Origin: Acanthosepion lycidas
Taxonomy: Eukaryota > Mollusca > Cephalopoda > Sepiida > Sepiidae
Reading direction: 5' to 3'
Length of the DNA stretch: 64,000 nt
Assembly: GCA_963932145.1 (NCBI GenBank)
Contig: OZ010586.1
Span: forward strand, 56,910,650 to 56,974,649
Shown: positions 20,667-31,507 of the stretch, one piece after another
Layout: the number at the start of each line of letters is the position of its first letter
Numbering within the stretch: position 1 is the stretch's first letter
The notes under the pieces: model-generated
Database searches by the model: none
What the model was told of the DNA's origin: nothing
The model's input: only the letters and a program-made list of their open reading frames with translations
Made by a program: the position numbers and the translations under genes

Positions 20667-23029
20667 CAAATACCAGTGACAAAGACAAAAATTTTTATTA
20701 TTGATTTTTGAACTTCAAAAATTGGAAAACCCCCTCAGATTCTTAAGGTTTTAATAGAATGAGGGTAGTTTTGTGTTTTCTACTTTATTTTTTATTTCTA
20801 ATTTTTACATTTTTGATTTCTTTTATTTATACAAAGATTTCTTTTTGCGCTTTTTCTTTACAGCCAGGAGTCTACTTTTCAATTTCACTCCAACTCTAAA
20901 GTTATTGATAATTTAAACAAAGGAAGAATATTGTTTGTTTCTGACCCTTTTGCGCTATTTTTGTAAGTGTCGACTAAATTAGAATATTTTTCTTGTGTAC
21001 ATTTTTGATCATTCAACCAATTAGATGTAGAATTCGTTGAAGAACTAATGAAAATATATGGACCAGTTTTGGGGACAATTACGTTCACTAATTTTCCCTG
21101 AATTCATTTTGATGCGTATTTAAACATTTTGGTAACATTTTTAAATTGTCATGAACATTAATTTTAAAATAATAAATAACAATCATAAATAATTCTATTC
21201 GTCTATAAATTCTAATTTCATTTTCATTGCTGAAAGATTTCATTAGCTAAAAAATGAAAAATTTAAAATAAGTTTATATTTTTAGTTTTAAATTTTCCAT
21301 ATTGGACTGCGTTTGTCTCTACTTCGCTCTCAGCTAATGTATGTTCTGCTTGAATTTTTTCATGTGAGGAAGATATTTTAAGAAAAATACCAACTTAACA
21401 GTGAGAATGTTCCGATATTCTGTACATAACATTCCTAGTACACAAGTTCTAAGCATGAAAATCTATTGATATTTTGACAGCCAAATTTTATGAAGCTTAT
21501 ATTTTATTATAATAGCTGATTGATATAAATTAAAATAATCAATACAAATGAATATTTATAGTAAACCTTACTAAAAGCTTCAGGTACAAATTAATTACTC
21601 GCAAAATATGCAATTTGAAATAATAGTGAGTGTAAAGACACACATTCCACTAATGATAGAATATTAATTTTGTGTATTTGAACATAAGAAAATATTTTCT
21701 TGATCCTAGGACAAGACGGCAGTACTTGTAAAATAACCAACGCATTTTTATTCATTTTAAACATTCCGTGTTCATTTCTGAGAAGTTTCATTTATTTGTC
21801 TAGTGTGTGTGTGTCGTTATAGTTCCACTTTGTTCTGAATAGTTCTGAATTCAGAAATGTTCCAGATTTAAAAGTTTACAATTTTCTGTATCTTTGTTTC
21901 AAAACATTCTGAGAAACATCATCACCGCCGTCGTCGTCATTATCAACATCATCGTCATCAGCAATATTGTTGAGTCAATGTTTTCTAGCACACATTCTCC
22001 TGAATTTCTGTTGAGAATATTCTTTTGGAAATGTGATATTCTTTATTTCTTGTTATCTGTGAAAGTGACAATTTTCACTTTGCTGTTTGCTGAGTATAGT
22101 CCTGAAGCAAAATGAAGAAGGCAAAATTTATGACATATTTTGTCATTGTTCTTTGCTGAAAATAGGCTGCTACGTTATTTTTGAACTGATTAAACAAAAT
22201 TGGAATTCAGATAATGTAGGAAAAGGGTAAGATTTTGACGGAACAAAACTGTAGAATTTGTTCCCCAAAGAGCAGATGATCGACTTTGTTTAAAAATAAA
22301 CACATTTCTTAAGTTTTGAAACAACTTGTTAAATTCATGCATTCTTCATTTCTACTGAACAGAATTAATGTCACAATTTACAGTTAACTGAGAAAGAAAT
22401 TGAAAAATAATTTACCAGCAATTCACTTACTACATTTTTCTAAAGTTTCAAAACCCGCTCTCTACATCTCTGTCCTGATTGATTATATCTGCACATAAAT
22501 GATAAATCCGATGATGGCTGTGAAGACAGTAATTCTAAACTAAGAATTGGCTGAATGAAAAACTTTAATCTTGCTGAAAAACTTATTTAGGGAAATCCTC
22601 TGTTAGAAATTCTGTTCAGATGAATGCAAGAAATTAATCAAAATACATTAATATCGAATAAGTATTCTTTTTATTCTCCCCATTCCTCTACACCCGTTAG
22701 TATTGACTCTTGAAAATAGAATTTATTAGAATTTAATATTTTATATATTCAGTTCCTTTTTTCTATATTCTTTTTCTTCTTTCTCTTCTCTCACTTTCTC
22801 ACACTCTCTCTCTCTTTCACACTTTCTATCTTTCTCTCTTTAAAATTCCGAACATTCATTGTAAAAGAAACGAACTGACACATCGGATGGCTTTTAAATA
22901 ATACAAATTAATTCCTAACAAAATAAGAAAGTCTCTTCCGTTTTCAAAAGAATAATTTTTCATATTAATTAGTCATTGTTAGTGGTGTTAGTATTAATAG
23001 AATTTTCGTGAATCAGTACTCCAGTCGTA

Positions 23030-23034
<5 letters not shown>
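20667..23034. other. AT-rich DNA downstream of the Kv gene
   Basis: Possible 3' UTR at first, then intergenic. A CATCATCG-type low-complexity patch lies near 21,920-21,965 and a CT-rich patch near 22,780-22,840. No coding region is recognised. Confidence 0.6.
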
Positions 23035-23060
<26 letters not shown>

Positions 23061-23082
23061 TGTATGTATGTATGTATGTATG
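23035..23082. repeat. (TATG)n microsatellite
   Basis: Twelve TATG units, immediately left of a SINE-like insertion. A few more units follow that insertion at about 23,418-23,430. Confidence 0.95.
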
Positions 23083-23415
23083 GCTTGTTAGAACGTTCGC
23101 TTTCTGACCATGAGACCCGGGATCGAATCTCAGGTCTTGAGGAGGTATGTTGACCAGTGTGTTGACCCAAGTCTGAAGTTAGCTTTGGGAGGGAAGTGAG
23201 CTGGCTTTGTTCAGACTGTTGATCACACGAGATAATGCGTTCTCTCCCAGAAATTGTAACTAAGGTCTGCTCAGCATAGTTGCAGTATAATTCACAGGTT
23301 GGCTCTGTGGGTGTTGAACAAACACAAATGTGTCTGAGCGAGCGTCTGCAATAGGGATTGACTAGCCGCCCTAATAAGACGGCTATCCTCGAATACGAGT
23401 GGTCAGCTATTATTA
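23083..23415 (+). mobile_element. tRNA-derived SINE-like element inserted in a (TATG)n tract
   Basis: The head GCTTGTTAGAACG resembles a pol III A box and GGGATCGAATCTC (23,119-23,131) a B box, at tRNA-like spacing. A G+C-richer unrelated body of about 280 bp follows. The same TATG-rich sequence flanks both ends, as if the insertion split or duplicated the microsatellite. It contains no ORF. The family name is not assigned. Confidence 0.65.
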
Positions 23416-23430
23416 CATATGTATGTATGT

Positions 23431-24049
23431 GTGTATTGAAAGAGATGAAATAAGAAGTCTAGCCTCTATAAGAAAATGGCTAGAATAGCAAGAGATGATC
23501 GAATAAAGCTTAGTGATTTCGCAAGTTGAGACCATAACAATGACCACATTACTGGAAGTAATATAATGAATAGTCATTATATTATGTTACTGATGAATGC
23601 TGAAGAGAAAAATCAATGAAATTAACAAAGACATTTATTACTATAAAAAATAAATACATGACAATGTTACAAAATTTCTTTTCAATTTTTTGTGATTATC
23701 TATCATGTTATCTAAATATTAGTTTACCAAACGTTTCCTTTATTCTTGCCCCAATCAAATGCTTTCTGCTACTTTCACAAAATTTAATTGTATCGTGTTG
23801 CTTATTTTATTAGTATTTATTGTACATTTGCTTCTTCGAGGCTTTTTTATAGAAACTAAAACTGTAGAAAATAAATGGACTTAAACTTTGCGACTAGATC
23901 AAAGAAAATAATGGTTTTGTTAAAACACTATAAGAAAATCTATGTAATCTGCATGTTTCCTTTTGGCCAGAAATAGAGATATTAATATTCATCTTCGTTA
24001 TTTTAACTCTCTCTCTCTTCCTCTCGCTCTCTCTTTCTCTCTCTCTCTT

Positions 24050-24092
<43 letters not shown>

Positions 24093-24880
24093 CACTCTCT
24101 ATCGATCTATTTATCAATCAATCAGTCTATCTATCTCTCAGTATGGGTTTCTAAATAAGTCTCTACATTTTACATTTCTTTAACAGATAAAAAACACCAA
24201 GTTGCCTTTATAAGTCTTATTTGTCTTTGAATTGTTACTGAACGATCATTAAATTCTTCTTTTAGAGTTTAATATTTTTCAAGTATGGAGATTTTCAAAG
24301 CACAAAATTTCTGACCGAAAAATTATTTAAAGTTTCACTACCATATGAAGATTAAATTTTAACCTTAGAATTCTATTTATTTTTAGTTTACTTTTCGTAT
24401 GTTCAATAATTTTTAGAAATTATTCGGTCAGATTTGGCTGCCACTATATTATAAATTTCCATTCGTGATATTTCAATGGAAAAACAGCTAAACATGGAAT
24501 TATTTTCCTTTAAATTGTATAGATTTAATAATATGTTATTTATTTTATTGCTATTTTCACAAAATTCTTTCAATGCTTTTGTGCTTTATTGGTCTAAATG
24601 TTCCTGTTCAAAATCAGGCAACTACAATTTTTTCTTCATTGACTGCTTTATCAATTTGCAGAAATTAAAACTGCATGTCGATAGCCAGATAAAACTAGAA
24701 TCAACATTTTAGAAAAGTCTATTATATAATATTACATCAACAACAGTTTTTATTTGGCTTTTTATCTGAAAAACAAAATAAAATCGCCCATAATTCAACG
24801 CTGCGAATCAACATAGACATTTTTATCTATCGTATTGTTACTTTGTAATCCTATTTAGTTTTTGCACAAGTCTGCAAGTA
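23431..24880. other. AT-rich DNA with a (CT)n tract
   Basis: The only clear structure is a CT/CTTT pyrimidine tract at about 24,008-24,098 that passes into GTCTATCTAT-type repeats. Confidence 0.6.
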
Positions 24881-24884
24881 TAGT

Positions 24885-24950
24885 GCGCCTAGTGAGGATC
24901 GAGCTCACTACAAGTCACACTTATTGACCTTTACACTACGATGTGGCTTT
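24885..24950 (-). repeat. tRNA-like fragment (possible SINE head)
   Basis: On the - strand the sequence reads TAGTGTAAAGGTCAATA then GAGCTCGATCCTCACTAG, resembling degenerate A and B boxes at tRNA spacing with a short T-arm stem (GTGAG/CTCAC). No clear anticodon arm or CCA-end pairing is seen, so it is not called as a tRNA gene. Confidence 0.35.
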
Positions 24951-25084
24951 CAATTTTTTTTCTTTATTGAATTGACTGAGTCTGTTTGACAGCCGTTTGT
25001 TTGATAATAGTGTTTTGCCTGATGATAATTTTTCCAAACACTAACTCTATATATATATGTGTGTGTGTTTGTGAAGTGCACATG

Positions 25085-25160
25085 GCCTGACGATTGCGTT
25101 TAGCATGAAACAGACTGTCACCTGGTGAGTTGATTTCCATGTCCACTTTTATATTTATAA
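25085..25160 (+). repeat. Dispersed repeat 3' segment, copy 2
   Basis: Homologous to 1951-2025 (GCCTGA-GATTGC-TTTA, then GAAACAGACTGTC and a TCCACTTTTATATT end). Confidence 0.5.
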
Positions 25161-25180
25161 AATACCTTAAAACTATATTT

Positions 25181-25186
<6 letters not shown>

Positions 25187-25240
<54 letters not shown>
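25187..25240. repeat. (AT)n microsatellite
   Basis: Pure AT dinucleotide run next to the hairpin SINE pair. Confidence 0.95.
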
Positions 25241-25246
<6 letters not shown>

Positions 25247-25250
25247 AAAT

Positions 25251-25645
25251 AATGAAATGGACAAAGTCCGACAATTATTTTTAAGACATTTTTATGTTTA
25301 TACTTTCTTTTTATAGATAGAAATATTTAAGTAAATGCTCTGTTTATAATAAACAGTATTAAACAACATTTACCGGCCTGAATGTCCGAGAAATTTTCAC
25401 AGAAAATATTCATCCTCCGACAGGATTCGAACCTGTATCCTATACGGAGCCGTCATTTAGCTTTACGTGCCTTTAACCAGAGGACGAATATTTTCTGTGA
25501 AAATTTCTCGGACATTCAGGCCGGTAAATGTTGTTTAATACTGTTTATTATAAACAGAGCATATACTTAAATATTTGTATCTATAAAAAGAATGTATAAA
25601 CATAAAAATGTCTTAAAAATAATTGTCGGACTTTGTCCATTTCAT
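25251..25645. mobile_element. Inverted SINE pair forming a hairpin with about 166-bp arms
   Basis: Left arm 25,251-25,417 and right arm 25,480-25,645 are reverse complements with only about five mismatches. The 62-base loop holds the tRNA-like head on the - strand: its B box is complementary to 25,423-25,433 (GGTTCGAATCC) and GGTTAAAGGCACG lies at the other side, truncated before the A box. Each arm is the SINE body (CGAATATTTTCTGTGAAAAT, then ACATTCAGGCCGGTAAATG). A third copy in direct orientation lies at 25,760-25,965. Confidence 0.9.
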
Positions 25646-25759
25646 AATGTGTGATTTTATTTGTTTACATTTGGATGCGCTTTGAGCAGATATGAATGTG
25701 AGAGATTCATAGAAGATTGAAATTTAAAGACAGTAAATTCGACCTTGCTAGCCGAACGC

Positions 25760-25965
25760 TTCTCTGTGGCCAAATCGGTTAAAGGCACGTCAAGCTAAAT
25801 GACGGTTCCGTATAGGATACAGGTTCGAATACCGTCGGAGAACGAATATTTTCTGTGAAAATTTCTCGGACATTCAGACCGGTAAATGTTGTTTAATACT
25901 GTTTATTATAAACAGAGGATTTACTTAAATATTTGTATCTATAAAAAAAAAAGAATGTATAAAAA
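25760..25965 (+). mobile_element. tRNA-derived SINE, near-complete copy
   Basis: The tRNA-related head has a TGGCCAAATCGGTTAAAGG A box (25,767-25,785) and GGTTCGAAT B box (25,822-25,830). The same body as the hairpin arms follows, with an A-run and GAATGTAT tail. The head resembles Leu/Ser-type tRNAs in its GGCC-AA-GGTTAAAGGC layout; that ancestry is a guess. Confidence 0.8.
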
Positions 25966-25981
25966 TGGCTTTATATATATA

Positions 25982-26400
25982 CCGGGTGTCTCAAAAATGT
26001 ATACATATTTTGAATGTATATAATGCCAGTGGTTATTCAAATATATTCCATTTCCAAAATTTAATAGAATCTACAGAGGATTTATTTTTTCTGTCAACGC
26101 CTGTTTTCAAACTATGACCGCTCCTCGTACAGGTACTCATAATAAACGAGAAACAAACAACAACATACATTTCGATAGGTATTTTCTCGTTCAATGGTTG
26201 CCCATCTGGCGATACGCTTGTAGTGTGCTCTTTCTCACTCTGTGGGGCTCATCGGTTTGTTGTGGACATTCTGGTCGCTTCCCTCGACTTCAAATTCATC
26301 TCTAATTCGAGGAATGGTAAGTTACGTACGTGTATATGCTTGAAACTCCTTCCTGAACTGTGTATGAACTTCAGTGAGAATCGAATATTAGCAAATTATC
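25982..26400 (-). pseudogene. DDE transposase N-terminal remnant with transposon end
   Basis: The - strand reads VHTQFRKEF, a stop, then RIRDEFEVEGSDQNVHNK and KRIARWATIERENTYR. This resembles the paired helix-turn-helix DNA-binding domain of mariner-like transposases (TIxRIRDKFExxGTVQNVHK). The left boundary ACCGGGTGTCTCAAAAATGT looks like a terminal repeat end. The catalytic domain is absent, and stops and frameshifts are present, so this is an internally deleted relic. The superfamily is inferred. Confidence 0.5.
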
Positions 26401-27356
26401 TGCGAGATTATCTTATTCACCATTTATTTATGGCTTGGTGAACAAGCTAATCTCGCCCTGGTTTCTTTTGTATTGCAGTTGCCTTACACTATTTTAATGA
26501 TACACTTTTCTTTGTAATATTAATTATGTCCTAGAAAAAACTGGCGCTATTTTAAATTTGAAACTATTTTAGAACTGTAGACATTATCCGTTTTAATTAC
26601 TAGAAGTGACCTAATAAAAATAAATATTTATTATTTTATTTAAAAGTATTAATATAATATGAATTATTTTTTAAGAAATTTTCACTCAGATAAGGAAGCT
26701 GGATCATGTTATTATTTTGTTTATTTTATACGATTTTGTCAAGCTGTCAACATTTAATAAAATAAAATAAAAAATTTACTTCAGTTAGTAAAATAAAACA
26801 TTAAAATATTAAAACATTAAGTTCACTTAATTTTTCAAAATATTATCTGGATATATTTTGTATATCCTTGTGACACCTTAGTTCCTGCAATACGTGCAGT
26901 CAATTTGTAAAGACAAGAATGTGTGCTTATAAACTCAGATTAAATCAGAAGTAGATATTCCTTTCCCCTTTTTTGATATTCCTTTTTATAATATTAATGT
27001 CCGTATCTATCTATCGAGATTATGGGGACGAGCAGTAGAGTTATTCAGTTTCTCTTGGGCCAATTGCTTTCCACTAGAATTTCTCTGAGATTATCAAATG
27101 AAAAAATTATGTTCAATATTTGAAAAAATCTATAGCAAGATAAACAATTACTAGCCTATAAAAATGTTCAGCCACAAAATGTAATCTACATAGATTTAAG
27201 TCCTTTTATGCAATAAGAATTCAGACGAAAAAACAAAAACTCCAATTTTATATTTATCATTTAATGTATTATTGATTCTATAAATTTCAAAATAAGTTCA
27301 TCAGTTAACACTAACAGGATAATTATAATTTAACAGAACTGTTAACCAACAAATTG
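26401..27356. other. AT-rich non-coding DNA
   Basis: A taaaataaaat-rich stretch near 26,755-26,815; nothing else recognised. Confidence 0.6.
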
Positions 27357-27357
27357 G

Positions 27358-27470
27358 GCTTTCGATCATATCACGTTGAAACACCGGTTCCCGTACGATC
27401 ACCGAAGTTAAGCAACGTCGAGCCTGGTCAGTACTTAGATCGGTAACTGCTTGATCAGGTTTCGTAAGCT
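27358..27470 (+). pseudogene. 5S rRNA-derived sequence
   Basis: This follows the metazoan 5S rRNA layout: CATATCACGTTGAA near its start, ACACCGGTTC-CGT, then GATCACCGAAGTTAAGCAAC (internal control region box A, well kept) and GCCTGGTCAGTACTTAGAT. The last third, where TGGGTGACCGCCTGGGAA-like sequence is expected, is degraded. A base is missing in GTTGAA-ACACC. It is a pseudogene, or the head of a 5S-derived SINE (SINE3 type), because a tRNA-like block follows directly. Confidence 0.8.
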
Positions 27471-27545
27471 CGCATGTGTGGGTGGTATAATGGATAATGG
27501 CTCGGAATTATTAAGCGAAGAGCCGAGTTCCAATTTCATTTGGGT
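27471..27545 (+). repeat. tRNA-like block following the 5S sequence
   Basis: GGTATAATGGATAATGGCTC resembles a tRNA A-box region and GAGTTCCAATTT a decayed B box. A short stem CTCGG/CCGAG lies between them. Position and order suggest one composite pol III-derived element with the 5S part. Confidence 0.45.
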
Positions 27546-28954
27546 TTATATTCACTTACGTACAAATACCCTTGGGGAAAGGTATAATTCCACCTCTTAT
27601 CCCCAGATAATTATCCAGATTAATTAGTAAAACTTGTATCACTAAATCACTATTATCTAAAAAAAAAAATCATTCTTACAATCTAAAATATTTTCTGGCT
27701 TTAAATACCCTCCAAAGGGTTGATTTCATTACTTTCTACAAAAAAAACTCTAGTATTCTTTTTCAGGCACAGCAATAACTGATACAGAGATTTTTTTTCT
27801 CTTGTAAGAGATGCACTGTTAATAAAACAATCAGAGTATATTCCCTATTGAACTGAATTCCTTAGGCTACATATATTGGTGACTCATACAAGTTTGATCA
27901 AAATATCATGTAGAATTTTGAAGTGCTTATCGTTGACTGGTATTAAAAAAAAATACATTTTTCAGAATTCGACTCATTTAGGTTAAGTTTTTGCTCTTCA
28001 AGAAAAATTAATCCGAATCAAAATATACTAGAGTTGTTTTTGTTTTTTATTGTAATTACTCCATATCTACAAACAAAATCTGTTTTCTGTGGCCGACAAA
28101 TCTTCTTGATTGAACCCTCTTCCTTCCTTCCTTCCTTCCTTCCTTCCTTATGATTTTTTCAATTCGATTTTTTAATCGCTTACATTGCGGCCTTTATTCT
28201 GCCAGATGTTCTATTTCCGTCCCTGCCTAGCTTGCAACATTTTTCCTGCCTTACACCACCATCTGTTTGTGTTGCAGCTTCACTTCCAACACCACAATTC
28301 TCTCTTCCAGCCAGTTAGTCCTGCACTTCAACAGCCACCATAAAAGAATGGAGCATTTTAAAATATCTCAACCGTACATAAGACAATTAGTATTGATGAC
28401 GATGACGATAAATGCGACGATGATGATGATGTGTTTTTACTGAGTTCATTTTATTCTGATTTTATACTGTACCAATTTAAATGAAATATATGCGATGTAT
28501 GAACAAACTAAACTGCTGCTTCATTATATAAACATGTTTTTGTTTGTATTTTCTTTTGAAAAGCGTTATTATTTTTATTATTTTATGCAAGAATAGATAT
28601 TATCAGAGTATTTCATTTAATCGACTGGCTCAATTTTTTTCGTACGAAATTGCGAATTGTTTAGTAACAAATGCTCGTCCATCAGTCAGAGATTATTGCA
28701 CACATTCTGAACTATTATCCACTTGCTGTTCTGTATTAACAAATTTACTGCTTTGTTTGAAATTAGATAAGAATCTTTGTCAAATTTGGATTATTTCATT
28801 ATTTACATGAACAAAACTGAAGCTATTTTGTTTGGTTAATTATTTTTCTATAAAAAATTCAAATCAGAAACAAACGATATTCAGCCTTGAAAGAAAATTC
28901 AGTTGAAACCGAATATTTGACTTTCAACCATAATGACAGTTTCAATATTTCTAT

Positions 28955-28955
<1 letters not shown>
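27546..28955. other. AT-rich DNA with a (TTCC)n tract
   Basis: (TTCC)n at about 28,119-28,149 is followed by about 200 bp of less AT-rich unclassified sequence, and a GATGATGACG-type patch lies at 28,395-28,430. No gene is recognised. Confidence 0.6.
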
Positions 28956-28985
<30 letters not shown>

Positions 28986-29038
28986 ATCTATCTATCTATC
29001 TATCTCTCACTCACTCTTTCTCTCTTCTACTTATCTAT

Positions 29039-29110
<72 letters not shown>

Positions 29111-29117
29111 CTCTTTG

Positions 29118-29173
<56 letters not shown>
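28956..29173. repeat. Compound microsatellite (CT)n-(CTAT)n-(AT)n-(CT)n
   Basis: CT run, TATC units, pure AT run (about 29,042-29,107) and a second CT run (about 29,120-29,173) are joined with little other sequence. Confidence 0.95.
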
Positions 29174-29177
<4 letters not shown>

Positions 29178-31460
29178 GCTTCACATCTTCAATAAAACTA
29201 GTTGTTCTGGTTGTTCTAAATGGAAACTCTACCAATAGAAAAATATTCACATAATTTATGTGAATGGTAATTATTTTTACAAATTTTTAAAATGTTTGAA
29301 TCATTTATTAAACATATTTTCTTTGGCTAGTTGCCAGATATTAATATGTTTTATAATCAATTAAAACAATATTAATTAAATAATGATATTTCTTTAATAC
29401 TTTATTTCTTTTCATAAGAATTACACTCTTATATATCGTCACTTATGCAATATGTTGACTATTGTTGGTTATTTATTAAATATGTCTTTCTCACTGACAC
29501 CGATTATTAAGAATACACATTAAAACATCTATATACACATGGCAACCCAGCAAAATCAGTTGATACAAAAAAATATTTTTACTTGAATTGAATTCTACAT
29601 CAGGAATGAATTCAAGTCACAGATTGAAAATATGTACGTTTAATGGCCGAAATGTGCAAAACATTGTGTGTATGTGTGTATGTGTGTGTGCGCGTGTGTG
29701 TGTGTGCGCGTGTGTGTGTGTGTGCGTGCGTGTTTGTGTGTGCATGCGCGTGTGTGTGTGTGCGTGTTTGTGTGTGTACAATGGTTCTTCAATGATAAAA
29801 AGAAAAAGTGACACTTAAATGTTAAACAAAATCAGCAATTTTATATATATATATATATATATATAAAATCATCAAAACCCATTGGGAATTGTATGAGACA
29901 GATATTAAAAATCTAGGCTAATATTGCTTTTTATCAATTGATTTCAACATGTTTTTGTCGCCATTACTATGTCATGGTAATCTGCGACAATAGAAAATGC
30001 TATTTTGTGTTATGAATACCATTGTGATCGAGTGGTTTTCCTTGCTTATTTGATGAATTATTTTTTTAAAGATACCCAAACCACATTTTGCCTATTTTAT
30101 GAGCGGAAAAAGGTCTTAAAGGTCATCTTCCTATTTCGATATATTTAGAAATTGTACTTCAAACTTCTACTTCAACATATTAGGATGACTTTGTTCAAGA
30201 CTTAGACATCTACAAAGTAAATAAAGATTTATTCCTTGGCTGCAGCAAAACAATCACGCTCTCCACCATCGTATTGTCATTTTTATCATAGATATACTGC
30301 ACCATCCAGTTATCTTCCCTAAATATTTTTCTCTTTTTCCACGTTTCAGACCACCAAATCTTTAAGTGAACTATGAAAGCCTGATCAGTTGTTAGTATGT
30401 CAATGGTACATACATTAACTTTATATAATTAATATTACTGATGGCTAAACACTGTTCGGCTTTTATTGAACGCAAGAGCTAAATTATATTCTCCGTTAAT
30501 CGGAGGATTTTTATAAAACTTCTTGATTGAATTTAATCAATCATTAAATCATAATGTCTGTAAATTTTTAGATGTAACATTACAGTTTACAACATATGAA
30601 ATCTTTTTTTATTCTTTTTTATTTTTGATTTTTATTGCTAAACAAAAAATATCGAGGGCGGCAGGGTATTTTTATTTTTTGGATTGATGGAAAGTGCAAC
30701 ACATTGACTAGAAAAAAAAGAGTAATGTTCGTGAATTTCTTGGTCAAAATTATGAATCAGTTTTGGTTGTTCCTCCAAACTAACTGTTTATATCAGCATG
30801 GATTATATAAATTGGCGAAATGTTTCAGTAATGTATTTCATTTGATTTCATGTTTATGAATGTTTCTCTCCCACAAAAAGACGATTGAAGTAATTATTGT
30901 TATTTATATAACAAGAAAAACATAGTTGCTTTTTATTGTCCTATAGATTTCTGTTATTGATTTGAATAGTAAAACTTGGAAATAATTCTCATTTTTCTTT
31001 GAATGGGCAAAATGGAAACTTATAAGTAAGTACAAAATTCGAGTGAAATTAATTCGTGTCACAGGCATGTTCATAAATAATTCCTCTAAGTGTGAGACGT
31101 AGAAAATTAGAATGCGATTCTGTCTCCCGTTCAAGTTTTTGTAACAGTTTTCGTTTTATTCGGCCACAAAAGTGGAGAAATATTTCATTAAAAATGTTCA
31201 TCCTTACATAACTCCGACTTTACTATTCATTGGTTAATTAATAAAAGTGCTTATTTTTAAACGAATGTGATTTCGGGGAAAAAAAAATGTATAAAGCTTC
31301 AAAACTTTTGAAATCTGAGTCAATTTTAGTCTATTTTCAAATGCAACACCACCACCATCTTTCTTTTATAATTTCATTTCTGAATGAAGAAACAGTGACT
31401 AAAAGATATACGTTTAAGGAAATTAATCTTTTCATACTATTTTTACATAAATGCTGGAAA
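29174..31460. other. AT-rich DNA with a (GT)n tract
   Basis: (GT)n with GC/GT interruptions at about 29,666-29,780 and a short (AT)n near 29,841-29,865. No gene is recognised. Confidence 0.6.
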
Positions 31461-31462
31461 AC

Positions 31463-31463
31463 A

Positions 31464-31507
<44 letters not shown>
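31463..31507. repeat. (GATA)n microsatellite
   Basis: Eleven GATA units. Confidence 0.95.

Noticed and set aside
27358-27470. Functional 5S rRNA gene
   Set aside because: The 3' third is degraded, a base is missing in the 5' part, and there is no tandem 5S cluster or clear T-run terminator.
28887-29250. Open stretches over the CT/AT compound microsatellite
   Set aside because: Low-complexity artefacts (SLSLS, IYIYI, RERER). The same applies to other open stretches over (AT)n and (GT)n tracts throughout the window.
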